The notes under the pieces are model-generated. The model searched no databases. It was not told where the DNA came from and saw only the letters and a program-made list of their open reading frames with translations. A DNA stretch of 64,000 nucleotides from Betaproteobacteria bacterium. Lineage in GTDB: Bacteria; Pseudomonadota; Gammaproteobacteria; Burkholderiales; Burkholderiaceae_C. The DNA is taken from positions 1-64,000 of the forward strand of contig CANGHH010000011.1 in assembly GCA_947453725.1 (NCBI GenBank), read 5' to 3'. Both the position numbers and the translations under genes were made by a program. How positions within the stretch are numbered: position 1 is the stretch's first letter; each line of letters starts with the position of its first letter. Of the stretch, positions 1-7,895 are shown one piece after another.

Positions 1-1956
1 CTGCCCGGCCGGTGCCGTCGGAGCGGCCGGCGCCGGCGGCGTTGCCACCGGGGTGCGCGGTGTCACCCCGGCGGCCGGCACGGCGGTGGCGCCCGCCGGC
101 GCTGCGCTGGCGCGCGGCGGCTGCGCCTTGACCACCGACAGCGGTTCCAGCCGCAGCGGCCGGTCGCGCAGGCTGCCTTCGCTGCCCGACCAGGCGTCGG
201 CGTTGCGCAGATCGGGCTGGGCCTGCGGACGGATGATGTGCGGCGTGATCGAGAGCACGATCTCGCGCTTGCTGCTGTCGTCGGTGTGGTTCGAGAACAA
301 GCGCCCCAGCACGGGCAACTGGCCGATGGCCGGCACCTTCTGCGCCGCCTTGCGGTCGTCGTCGCTGATCAGGCCGGCCAGGATCTGCGTCTCGCCGTCA
401 TGCAGGCGCAGCGAGGTCTGCGCGCTGCGCGTGCCGATCTGGTAAGCCCGTCCGCCCTGGGTGACGATGGTGTCGCTGACGTTGCTGACCTCCAGGTTCA
501 GCTTGATGCCGACGTCGCCGTCGGCGTAGACCTGGGGTTCGACCTCCAGCTTGATGCCGACGTCGACGTACTGGATCGAGCCGGTCAGCACGTTGGCCTG
601 GCCGGCCTGCTGCGGCGAGATGATGTTGGTGATGACGGGCAGCTTGTCGCCGACCAGCACGCGCGCCTTTTCCTTGTTGCGCGAGCGGATGCGCGGCCGC
701 GCCAGGATGTTGGTGTCGCCGTCCTGCAGCATCAGGTTCAGGCTGGCCGACAGCGGCGTCGCCAGCAGGCTGTTGCGTCCCAGCGCGCGCAGCGCGCCCA
801 GCGTCAGGCCGCTGCCGTCGGCACCCGCCGTGGGCGTGCTCAGCGTGAACGAGTTCGGCAGCTTCAGGCCGATTTCGCTGGCGTGGGTCGACGAGATTTC
901 CAGCACCTCGACTTCCAGCATCACCTCGGGGTCGGGCTGGTCGTTGGCGGCGACCAGGCGCTCGGCCAGTGCGATCGCCTCGGGCGTGTCGCGCATCACC
1001 AGGGTGTTGGTCTTGGCGTCGGTGACGATGTCCTTGGTCTTGAGCATGGTCTTGACGATGTTGGCCATGAAGCCGACTTCGACGTTGCTCAGCTGGAAGG
1101 TGCGGATCTTCAGCTCGGCCAGTTCCTTCTGCTTGGCCACTGTGGCGGGGTAGACCAGCAGCGAGTTGCTGTTCAGCACGCGCTTTTCCAGCTGGTTCTG
1201 CAGCAGGATCACGTCCAGCGCATCCTCGATGGACGCGTCCTTGACGAACAACGTGGTCCGCGCATCGGCCTTGACGTCGCGGTCCAGGATGACGTTGATG
1301 TTGCCGGCGCGGGACAGCGCTTCGAGCACCATGCGCAGCGTGGCGTCGCGGAACTGCAGCGTCACCGGACGCTTGAAGGCGGCGCGCGCGGCCAACTGGT
1401 CCTCGCGGGCCGCGCGTTCGGTTTCGGTGCGTTCTTCGAGCTGACGGCGCAGCTCCAGCGCACGCGGCTGCTGCGGCGTTTCGCGCAACACGACGCGCAA
1501 CTGCTCGAGCGCCTGCTCGGTCTGGTTGGCCTGGATCAGCCGGTCCACCGCCAGCAACTGCGTCTGGGTGCGGCGCTCGGCCTCCAGCGCCGCCAGACCG
1601 GCCTTGGCCCTGTCGTTGCTGCTGTCGATGCGCGTGGCTTCGCGGTAGCGCTGGGCGGCGACGTCGCTCTGCCCTTGGCGGCGCGCCTCGTCACCCTGGT
1701 CGACCAGCGCGAAAGCGACGCTGCTGCGCTGCTTCAGGTAGTCGACGCGGTAGCGGCCGTTGTCCGGCTCCAGGCTGTTGGCGCGGCGCAGGCTTTCCAC
1801 GGCTTCGACGGACTTGCCGTCGGCCAGCAGCGCCAGGCCGTTGCGGTGTTCGAGCTGCGCGGCACAGCCGCCCAGCAGGGCCAGCCCCAGCGACAGGGAC
1901 AGCGCCAGCGGCGTCAGCCGCCGGCCCGGCTGCGGGTTGCGTTGGGTTTGATTCAC
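1..1956 (-). CDS. Secretin, GspD/MshL-like lipoprotein (C-terminus cut by window edge)
   Basis: Outer-membrane secretin, the gated channel of a type II secretion or type IV pilus-like machine. At least 652 residues are present and the C-terminus lies beyond base 1. The N-terminus is a lipoprotein signal ending in LLGGC with Cys31. A TPR-like, Arg/Gln-rich stretch (about 35-170) replaces the usual N-terminal secretin domains. An N-domain follows (about 190-350), then the secretin core with the signature KVPAIGQLPVLGRLF. The tail is Pro/Ala-rich. The GTG start shares bases with the upstream TGA (GTGA), which argues for translational coupling and decides the start. The TPR-plus-lipobox design resembles MshL more than classical GspD. 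Confidence 0.88.
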   Translation of the reverse strand, partial: MNQTQRNPQPGRRLTPLALSLSLGLALLGGCAAQLEHRNGLALLADGKSVEAVESLRRANSLEPDNGRYRVDYLKQRSSVAFALVDQGDEARRQGQSDVAAQRYREATRIDSSNDRAKAGLAALEAERRTQTQLLAVDRLIQANQTEQALEQLRVVLRETPQQPRALELRRQLEERTETERAAREDQLAARAAFKRPVTLQFRDATLRMVLEALSRAGNINVILDRDVKADARTTLFVKDASIEDALDVILLQNQLEKRVLNSNSLLVYPATVAKQKELAELKIRTFQLSNVEVGFMANIVKTMLKTKDIVTDAKTNTLVMRDTPEAIALAERLVAANDQPDPEVMLEVEVLEISSTHASEIGLKLPNSFTLSTPTAGADGSGLTLGALRALGRNSLLATPLSASLNLMLQDGDTNILARPRIRSRNKEKARVLVGDKLPVITNIISPQQAGQANVLTGSIQYVDVGIKLEVEPQVYADGDVGIKLNLEVSNVSDTIVTQGGRAYQIGTRSAQTSLRLHDGETQILAGLISDDDRKAAQKVPAIGQLPVLGRLFSNHTDDSSKREIVLSITPHIIRPQAQPDLRNADAWSGSEGSLRDRPLRLEPLSVVKAQPPRASAAPAGATAVPAAGVTPRTPVATPPAPAAPTAPAGQ

Positions 1957-2519
1957 AAGGGTTCTCCGTCGACCGCCAGACGGACGGTCAGGTTGCTCTG
2001 CTGCTGCAGGAAAGTCAGTTCTTTGGCACTGATGGTCTTCAGCTGGTAGCCGCCTTCCAGCACGTCGCCGGGTCGGGCGTCGATCAGCGTTTCGCCCAGC
2101 GCCAGGTAGACGCTGGACGGCTTGCCGTTCTCGCTCAGCAGGCCGACGAAGCGGTAGGGCAAACGCGGCGGCGGTGGCGCTGCCGGCGGGCGCGGCGGCG
2201 CGCTGGCGGCGACCACCGGCGGCGGCGGCGGCGGCGGCGCCTTGACGACCACGCGGGGCGCGGCGAAGGGGTCGGCGCCACCGCCGACCAGGGCCTCGCG
2301 CAGGGGCAGGGTCTGCAGGGTCGGCCCCGCGCTCGGCGCCGCAGCGACGGTCCGGGTACTGCTTCCCGTGCCGGTGCCAGGCGGACGGGCGTCCGCGCCG
2401 GGCGCGCGGCGCACCGGGCTGACGCCGAGTGTGTCGTCGGTGTTGACGAACTGGCTGCGCGCCAGCCACAGGCCCAGGGCGGTGGCGGCCAGCGCCAGCA
2501 AACGCGAACGCGGGCTCAT
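1953..2519 (-). CDS. PilP/GspC-like periplasmic linker protein
   Basis: Inner-membrane-anchored periplasmic protein of 188 residues, likely linking the inner-membrane platform to the secretin. It has one N-terminal hydrophobic segment (about 5-20), then a long Pro/Ala-rich linker with a run of eight prolines (about 95-102). A compact C-terminal domain (about 120-188) contains YRFVGLL and RPGDVLEGGYQLKTI, typical of the PilP/GspC homology region. It overlaps both neighbours by four bases (ATGA upstream, GTGA into the secretin). Assignment rests on domain architecture and position; sequence identity to PilP or GspC is low by eye. Confidence 0.65.
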   Translation of the reverse strand: MSPRSRLLALAATALGLWLARSQFVNTDDTLGVSPVRRAPGADARPPGTGTGSSTRTVAAAPSAGPTLQTLPLREALVGGGADPFAAPRVVVKAPPPPPPPVVAASAPPRPPAAPPPPRLPYRFVGLLSENGKPSSVYLALGETLIDARPGDVLEGGYQLKTISAKELTFLQQQSNLTVRLAVDGEPL

Positions 2520-3082
2520 GGTGCACCTCGGCGGAAGAACAGGCTCAGGCGCATCTGGCCGCTCAGCGCCTTGTCGTCGTCGGCTTGCTGTTCCAGCTCC
2601 AGGCCGTCCAGTGCCGCGTTCGGCAGGCCGTCGAGGATCGTCGCCACCAGCTTGCGCGCCTGGCCGTAGCTGCCGTTCAGTGGCACGGTCACGCGCAAGC
2701 GCATCAGGCCGGGCTCTTGCGCTTCGGCGACATAGTCGGCCGTGTCGGCGGTCAGCGGTGAGGCATGGAGCAAGGCCATCAGCTTGACCACCGTGACGCT
2801 GCGCTGCCCGTCAGCGGGCAGCGCGTCGAGCCAGTCTTCGCGTGGGTCGCGCTGGCTCGCCGCCAGGTGGGCCTGGGTCAAGCGGGCCGCGGCCTGCTCA
2901 CGCTGGCTGCTGGCGCTCACCGCCACGACCCGCGCGCTTTCTATCGCCGGCCGCACCGCTTGCAGCAGCGTGGCCGCCGCGAGCAGCAGGGCCAGCGCCG
3001 CCAGGCCCGGACCGCCCAGGTGCAGGCGCCACCACCAGCGCAGTCGGCGCAGCCTGGCCTTCATGTCGGGGGCGCGCTTCAT
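2516..3082 (-). CDS. PilO/GspM-like inner-membrane assembly protein
   Basis: A 188-residue bitopic protein: a basic N-terminus, one membrane segment (about 24-42), a short coiled-coil-like stretch rich in Glu/Gln/Ala, then a ferredoxin-like domain with VKLMALLHASPL and LRVTVPLNGSYGQARKLVATI, the pattern seen in PilO and GspM. It presumably forms the periplasmic platform with the PilN-like protein encoded immediately upstream. An alternative Met lies seven codons in, but the four-base overlap with the upstream stop favours the first ATG. Assignment is by architecture and gene order. Confidence 0.62.
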   Translation of the reverse strand: MKRAPDMKARLRRLRWWWRLHLGGPGLAALALLLAAATLLQAVRPAIESARVVAVSASSQREQAAARLTQAHLAASQRDPREDWLDALPADGQRSVTVVKLMALLHASPLTADTADYVAEAQEPGLMRLRVTVPLNGSYGQARKLVATILDGLPNAALDGLELEQQADDDKALSGQMRLSLFFRRGAP

Positions 3083-3642
3083 CGCCCGGCTCCGGCTGTG
3101 GTGGTCGTTGCGGTGGCCGGGTCGCTGGCCGTGGCCCAGCCGGCGGCCAGCGTGAATTCGATGTCGCCGGTGTCGTCGTCCTGAACGCGTTCGTGGTGGC
3201 GCAGCATCACGCCGTTCAGGCGCTTGTCGCCTTCCAGGGCCCGCAGGTAGGTGCTCAAGGCCTCCACGCTGCGCGCGCGGCCCCGCACCTCGACGCGGGC
3301 CTCGGCCGCGTTCGGCTCGAAGCGCAGCAGGCGCAATTGCGGCGAGGCATGGGATTCGAACAAGGCCAGCAGCGGGCCCCAGGGCGTGGCCAGGTAGTGG
3401 GTCAGCTTGTCGATCTGCTGCAGGCGGTTCTGCGCCGCCGCGCTCAGCGCGGGCAGGCGCGCGGACGCAGCCGGCGCCGCAGTCCCGGCGGCGCGGCCCC
3501 GCAGCAGCCGCACGGCATCGGATTCGCGCCAGGCTTGCGCGCCTTGCCAGCCAGCGCAGGCCAGCGCGGCCAGGGCCAGCGCCAGGCCGGCCGGGGGCCA
3601 GCGGTGGCTGGCCAGGAAATTCAGTCGCAGGTCAGTGGCCAT
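3079..3642 (-). CDS. PilN-like inner-membrane assembly protein
   Basis: A 187-residue bitopic protein. The short cytoplasmic start MATDLRLNFL is the kind of N-terminus by which PilN contacts PilM. A single membrane helix (about 17-36) and a periplasmic domain follow, with VEVRGRARSVEALSTYLRAL, a PilN/GspL-like ferredoxin fold. I chose the ATG at 3642, seven bases after the stop of the PilM-like gene. An earlier in-frame start would extend the protein by 11 residues into that gene. The C-terminus is Thr/Ala-rich. Confidence 0.62.
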   Translation of the reverse strand: MATDLRLNFLASHRWPPAGLALALAALACAGWQGAQAWRESDAVRLLRGRAAGTAAPAASARLPALSAAAQNRLQQIDKLTHYLATPWGPLLALFESHASPQLRLLRFEPNAAEARVEVRGRARSVEALSTYLRALEGDKRLNGVMLRHHERVQDDDTGDIEFTLAAGWATASDPATATTTTAGAGR

Positions 3643-3649
3643 GGTTCGT

Positions 3650-4423
3650 TCAGCGTTGGGCCACGTCGCGCGCAAGGACCTGCCAGCCGAGCATCGGGCT
3701 CAGCATCTGCAGCGCGGCGGCTTCTTCTTCGTGTTCGGGCACCAGGATCACCGGCACCGTGCTGCCGGGGTCGCTGTCTTCGCGGTCCGCCGACAGGCGT
3801 TCGAGGCAGGCCTGCACGCGGGCGCACCACAGCTCGGGCTGGCTGACGTCGCAGCGCTCCCAGACGATGCTGTGCACGGCGCCCGACAGCACGCCCAGGC
3901 ACATCACGCCCTGGTCGCGCATCAGCACGATCAGCGCGTCTTCCAGCGGCCACGCCAGCTGCCATTGCCACAGGTCCTCGAACAGGCCCGGGCGCAGCTC
4001 GCTGAGCGTCACGCCCTGCGCGGCCAGCGTCTGGCGCCAGCCGTCGACCAGCGCGGCATCGACCGCCACGGCCAGCCACTGGCCGCCGTCGGGCGACAGT
4101 TGCAGCGTCACCAGCAGTTCGTCGTCGCCCAGGCTGTCGGCGAAGCAGGCCCGGGCCTGGGCCTGGGCGTGCTGCCACGAGCCTTCGGCCGGCAGCACGG
4201 CGAAATACAGGAATTCATCACCGACGCAGATCGTGGCCTTGCGGGGCAGGGCCTGACCCTGGTCGAGCAGGGCGTCGAGTGCCTGCTCGAGCAGCGCGCC
4301 GTCGGCGCCTCGAACACGGACCTCGGCAGCCGGGCGGCGCGGCCAGCCGGCGCGCCAGACCTCGGCCTCGCAGCCTTGTGCGCCCATGCGGACGCGAAGT
4401 TCATTCTTCAGCAGCAGTGACAC
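3650..4423 (-). CDS. PilM/GspL-like cytoplasmic platform protein
   Basis: A 257-residue soluble protein with no membrane segment, placed between GspE and the PilN-like gene. Position and length fit an actin-like PilM or the cytoplasmic half of GspL, which docks the ATPase to the platform. The match is weak: I see no clear PilM nucleotide-binding motif, only a patchy region around FLYFAVLPAEGSW and VTLSELRPGLFEDLW. Start is GTG, overlapping the end of gspE by 23 bases. Treat the function as positional inference. Confidence 0.5.
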   Translation of the reverse strand: MSLLLKNELRVRMGAQGCEAEVWRAGWPRRPAAEVRVRGADGALLEQALDALLDQGQALPRKATICVGDEFLYFAVLPAEGSWQHAQAQARACFADSLGDDELLVTLQLSPDGGQWLAVAVDAALVDGWRQTLAAQGVTLSELRPGLFEDLWQWQLAWPLEDALIVLMRDQGVMCLGVLSGAVHSIVWERCDVSQPELWCARVQACLERLSADREDSDPGSTVPVILVPEHEEEAAALQMLSPMLGWQVLARDVAQR

Positions 4424-6083
4424 GGTTGGCCTCCTCGAGTGTGGTTGCGCCGGTGGCCACCAGCGCCAGCGCGGCGTCGCGCAGGGTTTGCAGGCCGCGC
4501 GCCCGCGCGGCCTCGCGCAGCTTGGCGGGGCTGGCCCGCTCGGCGATCAGGCTGCGCAGTTCGACGTCCAGCGCGAGCGTCTGCGCGATGGCGCGGCGGC
4601 CGCGGTAGCCCGTGCCGCGGCATTGCGCGCAGCCCAGCCCGCGCATGAAGTTCCAGCCGGCGGATTCGGCCGGCAGGCCCGCGGCCTCGCGCTGCTCGGC
4701 GCTGGGGTGTTCCGGCGCGGCGCAGGCGTCGCAGACCTGGCGCATCAGGCGCTGGGCCAGCACGCCGTTCAGCGCCGACACCAGGTTGTAGGGGTCGACC
4801 TGCATCGTCGACAGGCGGCCGATGACGTCGAACACATTGTTGGCGTGGACGGTGGCGAAGACCTGGTGGCCGGTCAGCGCGGCCTGGATGGCGATCTGCG
4901 CCGTTTCGGCGTCGCGCATTTCGCCGACCATGATCTTGTCCGGGTCGTGCCGCAGGATCGAGCGCAGGCCACGCGCGAAGCTCAGGCCCTTGGCCTCGTT
5001 GACCGGGATCTGCAGGATGTCGGGCACCTGGTACTCGACCGGATCTTCGATGGTGATGATCTTGTCCAGCCCGGTGTTGACCTCGGTGAGCACGCCGTAC
5101 AGCGTGGTCGTCTTGCCGCTGCCGGTCGGGCCGGTGACCAGGAACAGGCCGTAGGGCATGGCCGCCATGCGGCGGATGAAGGCGGCCTCGGTCGGGCTGA
5201 AGCTGAGGTGCTTGATGCTGAGCTGCTGGTCGGCGGCGATCTGGTAGCGGTCGAGGATCCGCAGCACCGCGTCTTCGCCGTGCAGGCTGGGCATGATCGA
5301 GACGCGCACGTCGATCGAGCGGCCGCCCAGGCGCAGTTTCAGGCGGCCGTCCTGCGGCACCCGCCGCTCGGCGATGTCGAGGTCGGCCAGCACCTTGACG
5401 CGCGAGATCACGCGTTCGGCGAAGTCACGGCCTTCCGGGCGCGTGATGGCCTGCATCACGCCGTCCAGCCGGTACTTGACCGCCAGGCCGGCGGCGCCGC
5501 ATTCCAGGTGGATGTCGCTGGCGCGGGCCTTCAGCGCGTCGTAGAGCGTGCTGTTGACGAAGCGCACCACGGGGCTCTCGTCGGAACTGATGTCGGCCAG
5601 CGACAGCTGGATCACGTCGGCGTCGCGCTCGGCGTCGGGCAGGCCCGCCGGGCCGGCGCCCTGGCCGTCGAGCGCCCGCATCTCGACTTCCAGGCGCGAA
5701 AAGAAGGCCGCCAGCTCTTCGGGCTCGGCCACCGACCAGTGGGTCGCCGGCCGGCCACCGCCGCGCAGGCGCGCTTCCAGCCACATCCGGGTGGCGGCGT
5801 CGAAAGGGTCGGCGATGACGATCTCGACCACCCCGTCGGCCAGCCGCAGCGCGGCGCACAGCCGGCGCTGGCCGTCGGCGAAGGGCACCAACTGGGTGTC
5901 GACGTCGTCGGTGTGCCATTGCGCCAGGCGCGCCAGCGGCATGCCGCTGGCCCGCTCGAGCCAGGCGCCGAGGCTGCCTTCGACCGGCGGGCGTGCCGCG
6001 GCGCGGCGGGCCTGCAGTGCGGCCGACAGGCTCTGCACATGGCTGGGCAAGGTCGGCCCGGGGGCCAGGGTGCTGGGTTCCAT
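4401..6083 (-). CDS. gspE: GspE/PilB-type assembly ATPase
   Basis: Hexameric traffic ATPase of 560 residues that drives pseudopilus or pilus assembly at the inner membrane. An N-terminal MshEN/GspE-N-like part (about 35-130) precedes the AAA core. Walker A GPTGSGKTTT lies near residue 318, the Asp box has IITIEDPVEYQV, Walker B is around IMVGEMRDAETA, and a His box TGHQVFATVHANN follows. A zinc-binding region (CDACAAPEH, then CAQCRGTGYRGR) supplies the four cysteines typical of GspE. Start shares a base with the stop of gspF. Catalytic motifs look complete. Confidence 0.93.
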   Translation of the reverse strand: MEPSTLAPGPTLPSHVQSLSAALQARRAAARPPVEGSLGAWLERASGMPLARLAQWHTDDVDTQLVPFADGQRRLCAALRLADGVVEIVIADPFDAATRMWLEARLRGGGRPATHWSVAEPEELAAFFSRLEVEMRALDGQGAGPAGLPDAERDADVIQLSLADISSDESPVVRFVNSTLYDALKARASDIHLECGAAGLAVKYRLDGVMQAITRPEGRDFAERVISRVKVLADLDIAERRVPQDGRLKLRLGGRSIDVRVSIMPSLHGEDAVLRILDRYQIAADQQLSIKHLSFSPTEAAFIRRMAAMPYGLFLVTGPTGSGKTTTLYGVLTEVNTGLDKIITIEDPVEYQVPDILQIPVNEAKGLSFARGLRSILRHDPDKIMVGEMRDAETAQIAIQAALTGHQVFATVHANNVFDVIGRLSTMQVDPYNLVSALNGVLAQRLMRQVCDACAAPEHPSAEQREAAGLPAESAGWNFMRGLGCAQCRGTGYRGRRAIAQTLALDVELRSLIAERASPAKLREAARARGLQTLRDAALALVATGATTLEEANRVTAAEE

Positions 6084-7186
6084 CAGATGCTCGCGGCGAG
6101 TTGGAAGATCGGCAGGTACATCAGCACCACGATGCCGCCGACGACCAGGCCGATGCCCAGCATCAGCAGCGGTTCGATCAGGCGGCTGACGCGGTCCAGC
6201 GTGCGTTCCAGCGCGCGGTCGTGGACGTCGGCCAGGCGTTCCAGCGCGGCGTCGAGTTCACCGGTCTGTTCGGCCACGCGCAGCACGCGCAGGCCCAAGG
6301 TGTCGACCAGTTGCTGGTCGTGCAGCGCCTGGGCCAGCGGGGCGCCGGCCGAAGCCACCGCCAGCGCGCGGTCCAGGCCCTGGCGGTCGGCGCCGACCAG
6401 CAGGTCACGGCACATGCGCAGGGCCTTCAGCGCCGGCACGCCCGAGCGCACCAGCATCGCGGTGCTGCGCGCGAACTGGCTGTGGCCGAAAGCCCGCACC
6501 ACATCGCGCACGCCGGGCACGCGGGCGGCCAGGTCGGTCAGCCTGGCCTCGAGCCGGCGTTCGCGGGCGGCGCGGACCAGCGACACCACGCCCCAGACGG
6601 CCGCGGCGGCCAGGCCCAGCCAGGCCAGGTCGGGCACGCCGTTCAGCGCGCGGCCGACGGTGATCAGCGCCCGCGAGGTGGCCGGCATGTCGTGCCCGCT
6701 GGATTCGAGGACCAGCGCGAAGCGCGGCACCACGAAGATCAGCAGGAAGATGACGACGCAGGTCGCGACGCTGACCAGCATCGCGGGGTAGACCAGGGCC
6801 GACACCAGGCGCGAGCGCAACACCCTGACGCGGGCAGCATTGGCGGCGTAGCGCTGCAGGCTGTCGGCCATGTCGCCGGTCATCTCGCTGGCCTTGACGC
6901 AGGCCACCAGCGCGGCTTTGCAGCCGCCGGCCTGGGCCAGCGCCGCCGACAGGGTCTCGCCCTGGCTGAGTTGCACGATGACGGCGTTGAGCCGGGCGTT
7001 GGCGCCAGCCACCGCGCGTTCGCGCAGGGTCTTCAGGCTCTCCAGCAGCGTCAGGCCCGACTTCAGCATCAGGCTGAGGTCTTCGGCCAGGCGCTCTTCA
7101 TCGATCGGCGCGCCGACCTGGCGCACCGCCTTGCGCAGGCCGGCTGCGGCCTGCGGCTTCAGCGCGGCTTCACCAGGACGTGACAT
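6083..7186 (-). CDS. gspF: GspF/PilC-type inner-membrane platform protein
   Basis: Polytopic platform protein of 367 residues with two GspF repeat domains (about 25-145 and 225-345). Hydrophobic segments lie near 150-175, 200-220 and at the C-terminus. The conserved features LSLMLKSGLTLLESLKTLRE and MLVRSGVPALKALRMC are recognisable as T2SSF repeats. It would couple the GspE ATPase to pseudopilin movement. It overlaps the end of gspG by 17 bases. Confidence 0.9.
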   Translation of the reverse strand: MSRPGEAALKPQAAAGLRKAVRQVGAPIDEERLAEDLSLMLKSGLTLLESLKTLRERAVAGANARLNAVIVQLSQGETLSAALAQAGGCKAALVACVKASEMTGDMADSLQRYAANAARVRVLRSRLVSALVYPAMLVSVATCVVIFLLIFVVPRFALVLESSGHDMPATSRALITVGRALNGVPDLAWLGLAAAAVWGVVSLVRAARERRLEARLTDLAARVPGVRDVVRAFGHSQFARSTAMLVRSGVPALKALRMCRDLLVGADRQGLDRALAVASAGAPLAQALHDQQLVDTLGLRVLRVAEQTGELDAALERLADVHDRALERTLDRVSRLIEPLLMLGIGLVVGGIVVLMYLPIFQLAASI

Positions 7187-7616
7187 CGCTGGCCTCGCCT
7201 TCGCCGCCGGGCTGACCGTCCGAGCCCAGGCTCAGCAGGTCGTAGTCGCCGTGCTGACCCGGCGCCTTGTACTGGTAGGCCAGGCCCCAGGGGTCCAGCG
7301 GCACGTCGCGCTTCAGGTAGGGGCCGCGCCACTTGGGCACGTCAGTCGGCGCGATCCGCAGCGCCACCAGGCCTTGTTCCGACGTCGGGTAGCGCCCGAC
7401 GTCCAGCCGGTACTGGTCCAGCGCCTGGCCCAGGGCCTCGATCTGCGCCCGCGCGACCTTGACGTTGCTCTTGCCGATCTGGCCGAAGTACTGCGGCGCG
7501 ATGATGCTGGCCAGCAGGCCGATGATGACCATCACCACCAGCAGTTCCAGCAGGGTGAAGCCCGACGGGCGGCGTGCGCTGCGGGGGCGGCAGAGAGGGT
7601 TGGCGGGGTGCTTCAT
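7170..7616 (-). CDS. gspG: Major pseudopilin GspG
   Basis: Type II secretion major pseudopilin. The prepilin-peptidase site is SGFTLLELLVVMVIIGLLAS: cleavage after Gly, N-methyl Phe +1 and Glu +5, preceded by a 19-residue basic leader. The C-terminal part has the GspG hallmarks GRYPTSEQGLVAL, WRGPYLKRDVPLDPWG and a SLGSDGQPGGEG calcium-loop region. This pseudopilin argues for secretion rather than a true pilus. The start is uncertain: ATG at 7616 or an in-frame GTG at 7631 (five codons longer), neither with a good ribosome-binding site. First gene of the operon; no minor pseudopilins (H-K) are seen here. Confidence 0.92.
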   Translation of the reverse strand: MKHPANPLCRPRSARRPSGFTLLELLVVMVIIGLLASIIAPQYFGQIGKSNVKVARAQIEALGQALDQYRLDVGRYPTSEQGLVALRIAPTDVPKWRGPYLKRDVPLDPWGLAYQYKAPGQHGDYDLLSLGSDGQPGGEGEASDVTSW

Positions 7617-7758
7617 GACATCGGCGCTCACTGGATGTTTCGGGCTGCGGGACAGTCGCGCGGCGGTTGCCGTGCGGCCGTCCTCCAGGCGAGGCGCAAG
7701 TGTTGATCGCGCGGGTTAAGCCACCCTTAAAGACGGGGAGATTTACCCACCGGGGTGT

Positions 7759-7775
7759 GGGGTAGGTCCTACCCC
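7759..7775. promoter_or_regulatory. Palindrome in the gspG / aminopeptidase divergent intergenic region
   Basis: A 17-base inverted repeat with 8-base arms (GGGGTAGG and CCTACCCC) around one central T lies between the divergent gspG operon and the M18 aminopeptidase gene. Its symmetry and lack of a T-tract fit an operator better than a terminator. No regulator gene is adjacent, so the binding protein is unknown. Confidence 0.4.
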
Positions 7776-7895
7776 TGCGACATGTGTCACGAATGCCGAG
7801 CGCGTACCAGGCCGCCGGCGGCCCCGCAGCGTTGCGGCTAGCATGCGGCCGTAGCCACGCTGGGCCGTGGCACCTTGTTTGCATCGGACGCCGTG

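Noticed and set aside
238-2049. 600-codon plus-strand frame opposite the secretin gene
   Set aside because: Composition is Gln/Val/Arg-biased and the minus strand encodes a secretin with diagnostic motifs.
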